Shown here: piece after piece, positions 28,682 to 38,594 of the stretch
Numbering within the stretch: the stretch's first letter is position 1
Layout: each line of letters starts with the position of its first letter
Source of the DNA: Elusimicrobiota bacterium
GTDB taxonomy: Bacteria; Elusimicrobiota; Endomicrobiia; Endomicrobiales; Endomicrobiaceae
Reading direction: 5' to 3'
Length of the DNA stretch: 64,000 nt
Assembly (NCBI GenBank): GCA_017525905.1
Contig: JAFXSD010000024.1
Coordinates: 185,225-249,224 of the forward strand
Program-made: the position numbers and the translations under genes
The notes under the pieces: generated by a model
Told to the model about the DNA's origin: nothing
Database searches by the model: none
Seen by the model: only the letters and a program-made list of their open reading frames with translations

Positions 28682-29847
28682 GATATTTTACTGTTATTCC
28701 TTGCAATATTAATAAGTATTCCAATTATATAAAAATTTACCAACATCGAAGAACCGCCATAAGAAATAAACGGCAGAGGAAATCCTTTTGCAGGTAAAAC
28801 ACCTGTAGTCATTCCCATATTAACTATAGCTTGTATTGCTATAATTAAGGTTATTCCGAAAGACAAAAATTTACCGAAAACGTCCGGACATTTTTTGTTT
28901 ATCGATAAAGCCGTAATTACGAAAAATATAAAAAGAGATACGGTAACCAATGTTCCGATAAGCCCATACTCTTCTCCTATTATTGAAAAAATATAATCCG
29001 TATGCTTTTCCGGTAAAAATTGTAATTTCGTTTCACTGTTGCCGGGCCCTTTCCCGAAAAGACCACCTGAACCGAAAGCTGCAAAAGCAATTTCCGAATT
29101 ATATTTGTCATCATCAATTTTTTTTGTTTTAGTGCTTTCCGTATTTTCTTTGTTACCTAAAACCAATTGTATTATTTGGTTGGCATAAGTCATTACTCTT
29201 GTTCTTCTGTACGGTTGTATAGCAACCGATAAAACAATACCAAATATAGCGACAAGTGCAATAATAAGAAATCTTTTTGTGTCAATTTTAGCAATAATTA
29301 GCATTATTGTCCATAAACAAAAAATTAAAGCGGTGGAACCTAAATCTTTTTGTAAAAACAGTATTATCGGGCAGAATACGGATACATAAACAACCGGTAA
29401 TACATTTTTAGCCCAAGTGTTAATATATTTCCTATTTCTTGCAAGAAAATCTGCCATCAATATAACTAATACTATTTTTGCCATTTCAGACGGTTGAAAA
29501 CTAAAGAATTTTAAGTCTATCCATCTGTGTGCACCTTTATGTTCGGGGAAAAAAACAGGAAGAATAAGTAATATTGTTGTGATTGTAAAAAGGAATAAAT
29601 TTTTATTTTGATATTTTTTATAATCTATTTTGTTGGCTATAAGAAAACAAATAATGCCTAATATGATGTTTATAATATGTTTTGTTATACAACTGTAAGG
29701 TGAATTTATGTTTACCATAGGACTACAAGAATGAACCGCCAATATTCCTATGATTGTTAATGCTGATGTAATATAAAAAAGATATCTGGCATCTTTGTTT
29801 CTTTTAAAGTTTTTTGTAATAAAATTACTAAAGAATAGTTTAACCAT
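28678..29847 (-). CDS. ftsW: Septal peptidoglycan polymerase FtsW (SEDS family)
   Basis: A 389-residue polytopic membrane protein with about ten hydrophobic segments. SEDS hallmarks present are PSEMAKIVLVILMADFLAR near residue 120, KDLGSTALIFCLW near 167, PEKHTDYIFSIIGEEYGLIG near 283 and GFPLPFISYGGSSM near 360. It polymerises glycan from lipid II at the septum, paired with FtsI, which is encoded upstream in the same cluster. It overlaps murG by 4 bases. Confidence 0.97.
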   Translation of the reverse strand: MVKLFFSNFITKNFKRNKDARYLFYITSALTIIGILAVHSCSPMVNINSPYSCITKHIINIILGIICFLIANKIDYKKYQNKNLFLFTITTILLILPVFFPEHKGAHRWIDLKFFSFQPSEMAKIVLVILMADFLARNRKYINTWAKNVLPVVYVSVFCPIILFLQKDLGSTALIFCLWTIMLIIAKIDTKRFLIIALVAIFGIVLSVAIQPYRRTRVMTYANQIIQLVLGNKENTESTKTKKIDDDKYNSEIAFAAFGSGGLFGKGPGNSETKLQFLPEKHTDYIFSIIGEEYGLIGTLVTVSLFIFFVITALSINKKCPDVFGKFLSFGITLIIAIQAIVNMGMTTGVLPAKGFPLPFISYGGSSMLVNFYIIGILINIARNNSKIS

Positions 29848-29848
29848 A

Positions 29849-31186
29849 TTATTTTAAATTCAAAACAAATTTTTTAAATTCTTTTCCTCTATGCTCAAAA
29901 TCATTAAATTGATCGAAAGAAGCACATGCGGGGGAAAATAAAACAATATCGCCTTTTTGTGCAACGGAATAAATTTTCTTTATTGCATTTTTTAAAGTTT
30001 CACATTCAACCATAGGTGCAGAACCTTTAAGTTGTTTTTTTATTATATTCGTTGCTTCACCTATTAAAAAAATATTTTTTACTTTTTTCTTAATTAAATT
30101 AAAAATCGGTTTATACGGACTGCCTTTATCTTGTCCGCCAAGTATAAGTTGAATATTCTTATCAAAAGATTCAAGTGCAACTTTTGTTGAATCTACGTTA
30201 GTTCCTTTGGAATCGTTGTAATATTTTACACCATTTATTTCTTTTACAAATTCTATTCTGTGTTCAACACCTTTGAATTTGGATACTTCTTTTTCTATGG
30301 TTGATATTTTTGTTCCGGCCAGATAGCTTGCCATAACCGAAGCAAGAATATTATCTATATTGTGCTTTCCGGGAATATTTATTTTAGGTGCCAATTTTGC
30401 TGCAATTTTTCCTGATTTTTTAATATAAATTATTTTATCCTTATAAAATATTCCGTTTCTTGTTTTTAAGTTGTTAAAATCAAAAATTTTTGCTTTTGTT
30501 TTAACTATACTCTTTTTTAAATGTTTATCATTATAATTATAAATTGCATAATCTTGTTTGGTTTGATTTACAAAAATATTTGCTTTAGCTTTTATGTAAT
30601 TTGCCATTGTGTGGTGATGTTTTAAATGATCAGGAGTAATATTCATACTTATACTTATATCAGGTTTGAAAAAGGGGGAATCTTCAAGTTGATAAGAGGA
30701 CAGTTCCAAAACCAAAATTGATTTTGAGTTTAATCTTGTTACAACTTCGGATATCGGGAAACCTATGTTTCCTGCAACAAATGTGTTTTTGTTTCCGCTT
30801 TTTATAATTTTATAAATTAAAGTCGTCGTTGTTGTTTTTCCGTTGGTTCCGGTAACGGCAACTATTTTTTTTGGCTTTGCAAAATTTAGAGCAAATTCAA
30901 GTTCGCTTAAAATAAGGCATCCTCTTTTTCTTGCCTGCATTAAAATTTCAAGATTGTTTGGTAAGCCGGGACTTTTTATAATAATATCGCTTTCAAGAAC
31001 TTTTGACGAGTGTTTCCCGAATTCAAGTTCAACTTTTTTATTTAGTTTCATTTCTTTGTGCGTACGGGGTTTCCCGCTGTCACTTGCAAATACGGTATAA
31101 CCTTTGGATACAGCTAAATTTGCACAAGCTATACCAGATTTTCCTAAACCTAAAACAGCAATTTTTACACCATTATTTTTTAACAT
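29849..31186 (-). CDS. murD: UDP-MurNAc-L-alanine:D-glutamate ligase MurD
   Basis: Adds D-Glu to UDP-MurNAc-L-Ala. An N-terminal Rossmann domain (VLGLGKSGIACANLA) is followed by the ATP loop VTGTNGKTTTT near residue 113, MNITPDHLKHH near 183 and YNDSKGTNVDSTKVAL near 318. Length 445 is typical. It lies between mraY and ftsW with gaps of only 1-4 bases. Confidence 0.97.
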   Translation of the reverse strand: MLKNNGVKIAVLGLGKSGIACANLAVSKGYTVFASDSGKPRTHKEMKLNKKVELEFGKHSSKVLESDIIIKSPGLPNNLEILMQARKRGCLILSELEFALNFAKPKKIVAVTGTNGKTTTTTLIYKIIKSGNKNTFVAGNIGFPISEVVTRLNSKSILVLELSSYQLEDSPFFKPDISISMNITPDHLKHHHTMANYIKAKANIFVNQTKQDYAIYNYNDKHLKKSIVKTKAKIFDFNNLKTRNGIFYKDKIIYIKKSGKIAAKLAPKINIPGKHNIDNILASVMASYLAGTKISTIEKEVSKFKGVEHRIEFVKEINGVKYYNDSKGTNVDSTKVALESFDKNIQLILGGQDKGSPYKPIFNLIKKKVKNIFLIGEATNIIKKQLKGSAPMVECETLKNAIKKIYSVAQKGDIVLFSPACASFDQFNDFEHRGKEFKKFVLNLK

Positions 31187-31190
31187 GATT

Positions 31191-32264
31191 TTATCTTAAT
31201 TTAAGAGAAGCAATTGCTATAATAGCAAGGATAATTCCGACTATCCAAAATCTTGTTGTTACTTTTGTTTCCGCAAGACCGCCCAATTCGAAATGATGAT
31301 GCAGCGGTGCCATTCTGAATACTCTTTTTTTAGTTCTTTTAAATACGGAAACTTGTATCATAACGGATAATGCTTCTGCTACAAATATTCCTCCCAATAT
31401 AAAAAGTATAAGTTCTTGTTTAATAAATACGGCGGATAATCCCAACAGTCCTCCTAAACATAAACTTCCGGTATCACCCATAAAAATTTCCGCGGGATAA
31501 GAATTGTACCATAAAAACCCCAGTCCGGCACCGAGCAATGCTGTTAAAAATACCGATATTTCGCCGGCACCCGCGACATAAGGAACTTTTAAGTAAGAAC
31601 TGATATGAGAATGTCCTATAAGATAAGAAAATACGGCTAAAGTAGCTGCTGCTATTATAATATTTCCTATTGCAAGTCCGTCAAGCCCGTCCGTTAAGTT
31701 TACGGCATTTGAACTTCCTACTATTACAAGGAATATCAATATAAAATATAAGAACGACATTTCTATAAAAGTTGTTTTTAAATATGGAATATTTAAAGAG
31801 GTTGCATATTCCGTATTTGTGGGATAAAAATACAAATATATTATTACAAGTATTGCAAATATCGACTGAAATAATAGTTTCTTTTTTGCCGACAATCCTT
31901 TAGGATTTTTTTTAACCAACTTTAAATAATCATCAACAAATCCTATCATTCCGAAATATACGGTTGCGGTTATTAACCATAAAATAAAATTATTATCCAA
32001 TCTTGCCCATAAAACGGTAGAACATAATAAAGAAAGTATTATTATTATTCCGCCCATTGTTGTTGTTCCGGATTTTACCTGATGAGTTTTAGGACCGTCA
32101 TCTCTAACAGTTTGGCCTATTTTATATTTTTTTAAATATCTTATTATTATCGGTGCTATAAAAAAGGTTATTATCAAACTTGTTAAAATCGCACATCCGG
32201 CCCTGAAAGTAATGTATTGAAAAAGATTGATATTACATAATGTGTAAAAAATATGGTAGAACAT
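31191..32264 (-). CDS. mraY: Phospho-MurNAc-pentapeptide transferase MraY
   Basis: Makes lipid I from UDP-MurNAc-pentapeptide and undecaprenyl phosphate. A 357-residue protein with about ten membrane segments. Family motifs are KSGTTTMGGIIIILS, the catalytic Asp pair in GFVDDYLKLV, NAVNLTDGLDGLAIG and the late MAPLHHHFELGG. The first 20 residues before the conserved ITFRAGCAILTSLIITF are a little longer than usual. It lies between murF and murD. Confidence 0.98.
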   Translation of the reverse strand: MFYHIFYTLCNINLFQYITFRAGCAILTSLIITFFIAPIIIRYLKKYKIGQTVRDDGPKTHQVKSGTTTMGGIIIILSLLCSTVLWARLDNNFILWLITATVYFGMIGFVDDYLKLVKKNPKGLSAKKKLLFQSIFAILVIIYLYFYPTNTEYATSLNIPYLKTTFIEMSFLYFILIFLVIVGSSNAVNLTDGLDGLAIGNIIIAAATLAVFSYLIGHSHISSYLKVPYVAGAGEISVFLTALLGAGLGFLWYNSYPAEIFMGDTGSLCLGGLLGLSAVFIKQELILFILGGIFVAEALSVMIQVSVFKRTKKRVFRMAPLHHHFELGGLAETKVTTRFWIVGIILAIIAIASLKLR

Positions 32265-32265
32265 T

Positions 32266-33672
32266 TTATTTTATTCCTCTTTTTATTTTATCAATGGTAA
32301 TCAATTCATTATAGACTTCATCAAGTTTCATTCCTCTTGAACCTTTTATGAAAACCAATGAATTTTCGGTTATGTGTTGCATTATTTCTTCGCAAAGAAT
32401 TTTTTTTGATATAAAAAATTCGGTTTTTTTATCGGTGATTTCATTTTTTATGTGATTAACTAAATCTCCGAATAAATAGACGGATTTTACAAAATCCAAT
32501 GTATTTATATATTTCCCTATTTCCGCATGATATTGCGGTGAATTTTCTCCGAGTTCAAGCATATCTCCGAGCACTAAAATTACATCTCTGTCTGGATAGG
32601 ATTGAGACAGACTTTTAATTGATTCTTTCATGGATGTTGGATTTGCATTATAAGCGTCGTTTACAATAATGGCTCCGTTGCCTAAAGTTTGCGCCTGCAT
32701 TCTCATCTTTGGAGGCGTGCATTTTGCCAAACCTTCTTTTATCTCCTTAAAAGAAAAACCCAAACCGTAAGCGGCAGTTGCCGCTGCTAAAGCATTGTAT
32801 ATGTTAAACTTGCCTTTTATCGGCAATTCTATTGTTTCTTTATTTCCGTCGATATACATGTCGAATAAAGGTTTATCCAACCATAATTTTATATTCTTTG
32901 CATAAACATCAGCTCCGTTGTATAAACCGAAAGTGATAACTTTCTTTGATGTTTGTGGGATAATTGTTTTTAAATATTCGTTATCATTATTTAAAACTAT
33001 GAAGCCGTCGGATGATATACCGTCTATTAAAGTTCTTTTTTCCTTAAGAACATTTTCCGGAGTTTTAAAAAATTCCAAATGAGAATTTCCGATGTTTGTT
33101 ATAATTCCGCAGAAAGGAGTTATTATATCCGTTAATACTTTTATTTCCCCGAATTCGGAAGTTCCTATTTCTATTGCCGCATACTCCATGTCACTTGTTA
33201 AATTGAACAGTGTCAGGGGAACACCTATTCTATTATTAAAATTTCCTTTGTTGGATAGAGTTTTTCCTTTTTGACTTAATATTGAAGCTAACATTTCCTT
33301 TGTCGTCGTTTTACCGTTTGAACCGGTAATGGCAATCGTTTGTAAAAGATTAAATCTTTTTCTGTATGCCGCTGCAAGTTTTTCTAATGCTAAAGAAGTG
33401 TCTTGTACCTTAACGAGTGATGGAATTGTGGGGAACATATTTTCAAACTTTATGTCATCTCTTGAATAAACTATCGCCGATACTTTCTTTTCTATTGCTT
33501 CTTTTATGTAATCATGTCCGTCTAAAGATTTTCCTTTAATCGCAAAAAATAATGAACCTTCTTTTATTGTTCTTGTATCTATGCTTATATCGTTTATCGG
33601 CAAATGGGGATTCCCTATTATAAAAGAGCCGTCCACAGCATTTACCAAATCCATCAAGTAAAAATTTTCCAT
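32266..33672 (-). CDS. murF: UDP-MurNAc-tripeptide:D-Ala-D-Ala ligase MurF
   Basis: Adds the D-Ala-D-Ala dipeptide to complete the pentapeptide precursor. ATP loop ITGSNGKTTTKEML near residue 116; NIGNSHLEFF near 191; VNDAYNANPTSMKESI near 315; VLGDMLELGE near 342. Length 468 is usual. It is separated from murE by 11 bases and from mraY by 1. Confidence 0.97.
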   Translation of the reverse strand: MENFYLMDLVNAVDGSFIIGNPHLPINDISIDTRTIKEGSLFFAIKGKSLDGHDYIKEAIEKKVSAIVYSRDDIKFENMFPTIPSLVKVQDTSLALEKLAAAYRKRFNLLQTIAITGSNGKTTTKEMLASILSQKGKTLSNKGNFNNRIGVPLTLFNLTSDMEYAAIEIGTSEFGEIKVLTDIITPFCGIITNIGNSHLEFFKTPENVLKEKRTLIDGISSDGFIVLNNDNEYLKTIIPQTSKKVITFGLYNGADVYAKNIKLWLDKPLFDMYIDGNKETIELPIKGKFNIYNALAAATAAYGLGFSFKEIKEGLAKCTPPKMRMQAQTLGNGAIIVNDAYNANPTSMKESIKSLSQSYPDRDVILVLGDMLELGENSPQYHAEIGKYINTLDFVKSVYLFGDLVNHIKNEITDKKTEFFISKKILCEEIMQHITENSLVFIKGSRGMKLDEVYNELITIDKIKRGIK

Positions 33673-33683
33673 TTTTATATTAC

Positions 33684-35168
33684 CTAAATTTTATTTAATA
33701 TTTCCAATGCCGTTTCTTTGTCATCAAAATGAATTTTTTCTCTTCCTATTATCTGATAGTTTTCGTGTCCTTTTCCGGCAATTAAAACAACATCTTTGTC
33801 TTTTGCTTTGAGTATTGCCTGTTCAATAGCTTGTTTTCTTTCTACAACAATTTCATAATTTGTTTTATTTATTTCTTTTGCACCTTGTTCAATGTCTTTT
33901 ATTATATCAACAGGGTTTTCTTCTCTCGGGTTATCGGATGTTATAATTACAAAGTCACTCATGGAACAAGCAACTTTGGCCATTTTCGGTCTTTTTGTTT
34001 TATCTCTGTTTCCGCCGCAACCGAATACCGTTATAATTTTGTTAGGTTTTAAATTCTTAATTGCGGATAAAACATTTTTTAAAGCATCGTCAGTATGTGC
34101 ATAATCTACCATCACGGAAAAATCTTTATTTGACGGGATTTTTTCAAGCCTTCCCGGAGCACCTTTCATGTCTTTTAAGGAATCAATAATTTTATTAAAC
34201 TCTATTCCGACAGACATGCAAATAGAGATTACGGCAAGGATATTATATATATTATGCAACCCTATATGACTGACTTTTATTTGACTGTTACCCAAATAAG
34301 TTTCCAAATTGAAAGAACTGTATTGACTATTTAATAAAATATCTTTGGCTAAACAAAAAAAATCACATAATTTAGAAGAAGTTGAATAAGATATTTTTAC
34401 AGCATTAATGTTTTTATCTTCTAAGAGCTTTTTTCCGTAAATATCATCGGCATTAATTATAGCAAACTTTTTATTGTTTTTTAAATTTGTTCTTAATGAA
34501 TAAAATAATGTTTTTTTTGCATCAAAATAATTTTTCATATCTTTATGAAAATCCAAATGATCTTGTGTTAAATTGGTAAAAACCGCAATATCAAATTCTA
34601 TTCCCGAAACTCTGCCCAATGCAAGGGCATGCGACGAAACTTCCATAATTAAATATTTTATGTTAAGTTTAACCATTTCAGCCATCATTTTATACAAATC
34701 TAACGCTTGAGGAGTGGTATTAGGTGCGGAAATTGTCACATTGGCATATCTGTAACTTATGGTTCCTATGACACCTATGTCAATATTTAAATTTTTAAAA
34801 ATTGATTCCGTCATATATGTTATCGATGTTTTTCCGTTAGTTCCGGTAACACCTATAATTGTTAATTTCTTATCGGGATAGTCATAAAATTTTGCACTTA
34901 TTTTTGACATTGCTTCAAAAACATTATCTACAATTATATTTGTGCAGTTGCAATTATCAATTTTTGTGTCGGATACAATACAAACAGCACCTTTTGAAAC
35001 AGCTTGATTTGCAAATTTTTTTCCATCTGTATGTGCTCCGCTTAAAGCAAAGAATATATAATTTTTAAATATATTTCTTGAATCATAAGATAATCCTTCT
35101 ATTTCAATATCCGTGTTGCCGAAAACTTCTTTGAGATTTATTACTTTAAGCAAAACATTTAATTTCAT
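33684..35168 (-). CDS. murE: UDP-MurNAc-dipeptide ligase MurE, meso-diaminopimelate type
   Basis: Adds the third stem-peptide residue. ATP loop GVTGTNGKTSITYM near residue 108; LTQDHLDFHKDM near 198; FGCGGNRDKTKRPKMAK near 380. The substrate-selecting motif reads DNPR (TSDNPREENP near 408), which in this family goes with meso-diaminopimelate rather than lysine. This predicts a DAP-type peptidoglycan. Length 494 is typical; it overlaps ftsI by 4 bases. Confidence 0.97.
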   Translation of the reverse strand: MKLNVLLKVINLKEVFGNTDIEIEGLSYDSRNIFKNYIFFALSGAHTDGKKFANQAVSKGAVCIVSDTKIDNCNCTNIIVDNVFEAMSKISAKFYDYPDKKLTIIGVTGTNGKTSITYMTESIFKNLNIDIGVIGTISYRYANVTISAPNTTPQALDLYKMMAEMVKLNIKYLIMEVSSHALALGRVSGIEFDIAVFTNLTQDHLDFHKDMKNYFDAKKTLFYSLRTNLKNNKKFAIINADDIYGKKLLEDKNINAVKISYSTSSKLCDFFCLAKDILLNSQYSSFNLETYLGNSQIKVSHIGLHNIYNILAVISICMSVGIEFNKIIDSLKDMKGAPGRLEKIPSNKDFSVMVDYAHTDDALKNVLSAIKNLKPNKIITVFGCGGNRDKTKRPKMAKVACSMSDFVIITSDNPREENPVDIIKDIEQGAKEINKTNYEIVVERKQAIEQAILKAKDKDVVLIAGKGHENYQIIGREKIHFDDKETALEILNKI

Positions 35169-37081
35169 TTTTTTGCTCCTTTTTTGGTTGTCGGGTTTTC
35201 ATTCAATTCTTCGGGTTTGTCCGGCTGTATATTTAAATATTCCAAAGTTCTTTGTGCTATTCTTGAAAAAACCGGTGCTGTTACGGAAGCTGCGTAATAA
35301 TCTCCCGTAGGTTCATCGTAAATAACAAGGATAACTATTTCCGGCTTCATTGCGGGTATCATGCCGCAAAAAGAAGCCATATATTTTTTCTTGGAATATT
35401 TTCTTAACTCGGGATCGTATTTCTGGGCAGTTCCGGTTTTGCCGCCTATGGAATAACCTTTTATTCTTGCGGATTTTCCGGTTCCGCTGCTTACAACTCC
35501 TTCCAGCGCTTGTTTTACTTTATTTGCGGTCTCTTCGCTTATTACATTCTTTCTCATAACGGATACTTCGTTATATTCTTTGTCGCCTATTGCTTTTATT
35601 ATTTTAGGTTTTAATAGTGTTCCTCCGTTTGCTATTGTCGAATAAGCTCCTATCGTTTGCAGAGGAGTTACAAAAAGCTCCTGCCCGAACGACAACGTGG
35701 GCAAACTTCTTTTACTCCATTTGCTTGTTTCGGCTAAAATACCTTTCTCTTCTCCGGTTAATTCTATACCGGTTAAAGAATTGAAACCGAAAGCTCTTAT
35801 ATAACGGTAAAAATTGTCTTCACCTAATTTTATTGCAAGTTTTGCCGTTCCGATATTTGATGACCGTTCCAATATTTGTTGTACGGTAATTATTTTTTGT
35901 TTCTCATGATCGGTTATAGGCTTTCCTGCATACTGAAAGCTTCCGTTTTCACAATTTACCTTATCTGTTAAATTAAAAAGGCCTTCGTTTAATACCGCAG
36001 AAAGGACAATTATTTTAAAGGTTGATCCCGGTTCTGCCGAATTGCTTATGGCACAATTTTTTAAAAATTCCTGGTTGGCAACTTTTTCTTCCGGGTTGTA
36101 GTTCGGCAATGAAGCCATAGCAAGAATTTCTCCGTTATTCGGATTTTGGATAATTGCAACGGCTTTCTTTGCTTTTGTTTTCTCCATGCCTTTTTCAAGT
36201 TCTTCTTCGACAATGAACTGTAATTTTCTGTCGATTGTTAATACAACATCATTTGACAGTTCAATATCTTGTTCCGACGGGTTGTTAAGCAATACGCTGC
36301 CATAATTGTTTATTACTTTTTTTTGTCTCTTAATGTTTTCACCGTTAAGTTGTTCGTTGCAAAATTTTTCTATACCGTAAGTACCGACACATTCCGAATT
36401 TATTTTACCTATTACATGTGCAGCCAATCTTTTTTCCGGATAAACTCTTTTATATTTTCCTTCTATCTTTATACAAACAAATTTATCTTTTTTTAATTCT
36501 TGTAGTTCCGAAAGTATTTGATTTTTTTTCTCGGGATCTTTTTTATATAGTTTTAAGTCTTTTTGTAATTGTTTTCTTTTTTGTCTTATTTTTGCCCGTT
36601 CATCTTTGATATCTTGTTTTATGGAAAGTATTGTTTGTTCCGAAATGTTGTGCTTTATCGGGATATATCTCTTTTTATCTTTGATTGATTTATAATTTGA
36701 AGAGCTTAGTGTTATATCATATTTCGACAGAATATTTTCAATTGCTTTTAGATCTTCAATCATTTTAGCATCAAGGGATAAAGTATAAATTTGTATACTC
36801 ATAGCTAAAATATTTTTGTTTCTGTCGAAGATAAAACCCCGTTGTTGCAGTTCTTCGCTTTCCTTGTATACCATGCTTTGAACGAATTGGTCTTTACTTG
36901 AATGTTGTATTATTTGTAAATTTACAAGTTTTATTATGATTAATGCGAATAATATAAATAAAATAACTACAAATATTTTTTGCCTTGTTTCTGCGGAAAA
37001 AGGATTTGTATTCAGAAGAGTTTTTATTATATTAAATACAAAGAATGAAGATTTGTTTTTACGACTCTTTATTTTTATCAT
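35165..37081 (-). CDS. ftsI: Septal transpeptidase FtsI (class B PBP) with coiled-coil insertion
   Basis: Crosslinks septal peptidoglycan. A 638-residue protein with a transmembrane segment at about 35-52 and a pedestal domain (RGFIFDRNKNILA near 81). The transpeptidase domain carries the active-site motif SAEPGSTFK (Ser-x-x-Lys), SSN and GGKTGTAQ. Within the pedestal, about 45 residues (157-201) of almost pure Lys/Glu/Gln helix interrupt the usual run from PIKHNIS to YKRVYPEKRLAAHVIG. This insertion is atypical and resembles the one in BamA. No C-terminal PASTA domain is visible. It overlaps ftsL by 23 bases and murE by 4. Confidence 0.96.
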   Translation of the reverse strand: MIKIKSRKNKSSFFVFNIIKTLLNTNPFSAETRQKIFVVILFILFALIIIKLVNLQIIQHSSKDQFVQSMVYKESEELQQRGFIFDRNKNILAMSIQIYTLSLDAKMIEDLKAIENILSKYDITLSSSNYKSIKDKKRYIPIKHNISEQTILSIKQDIKDERAKIRQKRKQLQKDLKLYKKDPEKKNQILSELQELKKDKFVCIKIEGKYKRVYPEKRLAAHVIGKINSECVGTYGIEKFCNEQLNGENIKRQKKVINNYGSVLLNNPSEQDIELSNDVVLTIDRKLQFIVEEELEKGMEKTKAKKAVAIIQNPNNGEILAMASLPNYNPEEKVANQEFLKNCAISNSAEPGSTFKIIVLSAVLNEGLFNLTDKVNCENGSFQYAGKPITDHEKQKIITVQQILERSSNIGTAKLAIKLGEDNFYRYIRAFGFNSLTGIELTGEEKGILAETSKWSKRSLPTLSFGQELFVTPLQTIGAYSTIANGGTLLKPKIIKAIGDKEYNEVSVMRKNVISEETANKVKQALEGVVSSGTGKSARIKGYSIGGKTGTAQKYDPELRKYSKKKYMASFCGMIPAMKPEIVILVIYDEPTGDYYAASVTAPVFSRIAQRTLEYLNIQPDKPEELNENPTTKKGAKK

Positions 37082-37349
37082 TTTGTAATATTATAATTTG
37101 GTCCGATGTAGGCTCTTTTAAGTTTTTTTCTTTTGCAATATTTTTTAAGTTTGTTATAGAATGCAAGAAAGCTATTTCGGAAACCATCGACAAATTTTTA
37201 TTATGTAATTTTTTATAATCATCATTGAGATCCGTAATTTGTATCTCTAAATTGACTAATTTATTGTTTATTTGACCCATAACGATAAAATAGAAAATCA
37301 GACATCCCAATATTAATATTACAATAGTTTTTGTTTGTTTACCGTTCAT
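37059..37349 (-). CDS. ftsL: FtsL-like cell-division protein
   Basis: A 96-residue bitopic protein: short cytoplasmic start, one membrane segment (about 9-24), then a coiled coil (about 28-70), the layout of FtsL. Sequence identity in this family is low, so the call leans on its position between rsmH and ftsI, where ftsL always sits in division clusters. It overlaps both neighbours (4 and 23 bases). FtsL would recruit and activate the FtsW-FtsI pair. Confidence 0.85.
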   Translation of the reverse strand: MNGKQTKTIVILILGCLIFYFIVMGQINNKLVNLEIQITDLNDDYKKLHNKNLSMVSEIAFLHSITNLKNIAKEKNLKEPTSDQIIILQNDKNKES

Positions 37350-38230
37350 AATGTCTTTTCCGCTATTCTTAGTTTAGCACTTCTGCTTCTGGGATTGATT
37401 TTTATTTCCTCATCGGTTGAAACTATAACCTTCTTGTTTACTGTTTTTAAACCGTTTAATTCTTTAAAAGAATGTTTAACAATTCTGTCTTCCAAAGAGT
37501 GATACGTTAAAATTGCAGCTCTCGCACCTATATCTAAAATATCCGGAATACTGTTTAACATATCCTGCAAACTTCCCAGTTCATCGTTAACAAAAATCCT
37601 TAATGCTTGAAAAACCTTTGTTGCCGGATTAATTTTACCCTTTGCATATTTTACTTTACATATAATATCTTTTAGTTGATTGCAAGTCTTTATATTTCCT
37701 TTTACTCTTTCTTCAACTATTTTTGCTGCTATTTGTTTTGAAAAACTCTCTTCTCCATATTTAAAAAAAATATCTTCAAGTTTTTCTTTGCTGAAAGTGT
37801 TTACTGCATCATAAGCGGTTAACTTTTGTTCTTTGTTCATTCTCATATCAAGAAAATCATCCGAATTAAAAGAAAAACCTCTTGATTTATCGTCGAGTTG
37901 CTTTGAAGATACTCCTAAGTCCGCAAGCAAACCGTTAATTTTAGATATATTTAATTTATACAAGTTTGCTTTTATATTCCTGAAATTGTCATGACAAAAA
38001 ACAATTCTGTCTTTAACTTTTTGTAACTGCGAATTTTCGTTAAATCTTTGTAATGAATCGGAGTCTTGATCAAAAGCGATAATTTTTATGTCTTTATATT
38101 TGTTTAAAAGATACAAACTGTGTCCGCCGCCGCCGAAAGTACAATCAACATAATAGCCGCTATCTTTTGTTATAAGATATTGGTCTATTTCTTTCACCAT
38201 AACAGGTTGATGATAAAAATTATTATCCAT
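37346..38230 (-). CDS. rsmH: 16S rRNA (cytosine-1402 N4)-methyltransferase RsmH
   Basis: Methylates C1402 in the ribosomal P site; also called MraW. HQPVMVKEIDQYL at the N-terminus, the SAM motif YVDCTFGGGGHSLYLL, and GLLADLGVSSKQLDDKSRGFSF near 100 are all diagnostic. I place the start at the Met at 38230, because the frame upstream to 38275 runs into the RNase P RNA and encodes nothing RsmH-like. That gives 294 residues, near the usual length. It begins the division and cell-wall genes proper. Confidence 0.95.
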   Translation of the reverse strand: MDNNFYHQPVMVKEIDQYLITKDSGYYVDCTFGGGGHSLYLLNKYKDIKIIAFDQDSDSLQRFNENSQLQKVKDRIVFCHDNFRNIKANLYKLNISKINGLLADLGVSSKQLDDKSRGFSFNSDDFLDMRMNKEQKLTAYDAVNTFSKEKLEDIFFKYGEESFSKQIAAKIVEERVKGNIKTCNQLKDIICKVKYAKGKINPATKVFQALRIFVNDELGSLQDMLNSIPDILDIGARAAILTYHSLEDRIVKHSFKELNGLKTVNKKVIVSTDEEIKINPRSRSAKLRIAEKTL

Positions 38231-38260
38231 TTCGAAGTGAATGTTACAAGAATAAAGAAA

Positions 38261-38590
38261 CAGACGGTTATACACCGAATTCTGTATGTTTATAAATAAA
38301 CATTGCGGTCATTTCTCTGCTATATAAATTGCTTTATATAGTCAAGCGATAACAACTGCTATCTTGCTTTCCGGTAAGGATTTAGCCGTTTCACCTCTTA
38401 CCTTGGGTATAGTAAGAGCTATTCCTTTTTCAAGGAACATTTTTCCCTTTCGGAAAAAATCGTCTCTGCTCGCACCTCTATCCTCGCGGATTGCGGGAAT
38501 TGCCCGCTACCGTTTTTCTCTAACAAGTTAGAGAGTAAAGTTCGGACTTTCCTCTTTACAATAAATGTAAAGCGACCGCGAACCGTCTGC
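38261..38590 (-). ncRNA. rnpB: RNase P RNA
   Basis: Catalytic RNA that matures tRNA 5' ends. Read on the minus strand it has the diagnostic GAGGAAAGTCCGAAC (P4 5' strand region) near the 5' end and ACAGAATTCGG near the 3' end. The two ends pair as P1: AGACGGTT at about 38582-38589 with AACCGTCT at about 38262-38269. Length is about 330 bases. GGTAAGAGGTGAAACGG also matches the conserved core. It lies 4 bases after the zinc-ribbon gene and 30 bases before rsmH, so it is probably processed from their transcript. Confidence 0.93.
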
Positions 38591-38594
38591 TATT

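Noticed and set aside
38231..38275. Upstream start for rsmH
   Set aside because: The extra 15 codons overlap the 3' end of RNase P RNA and are not RsmH-like.
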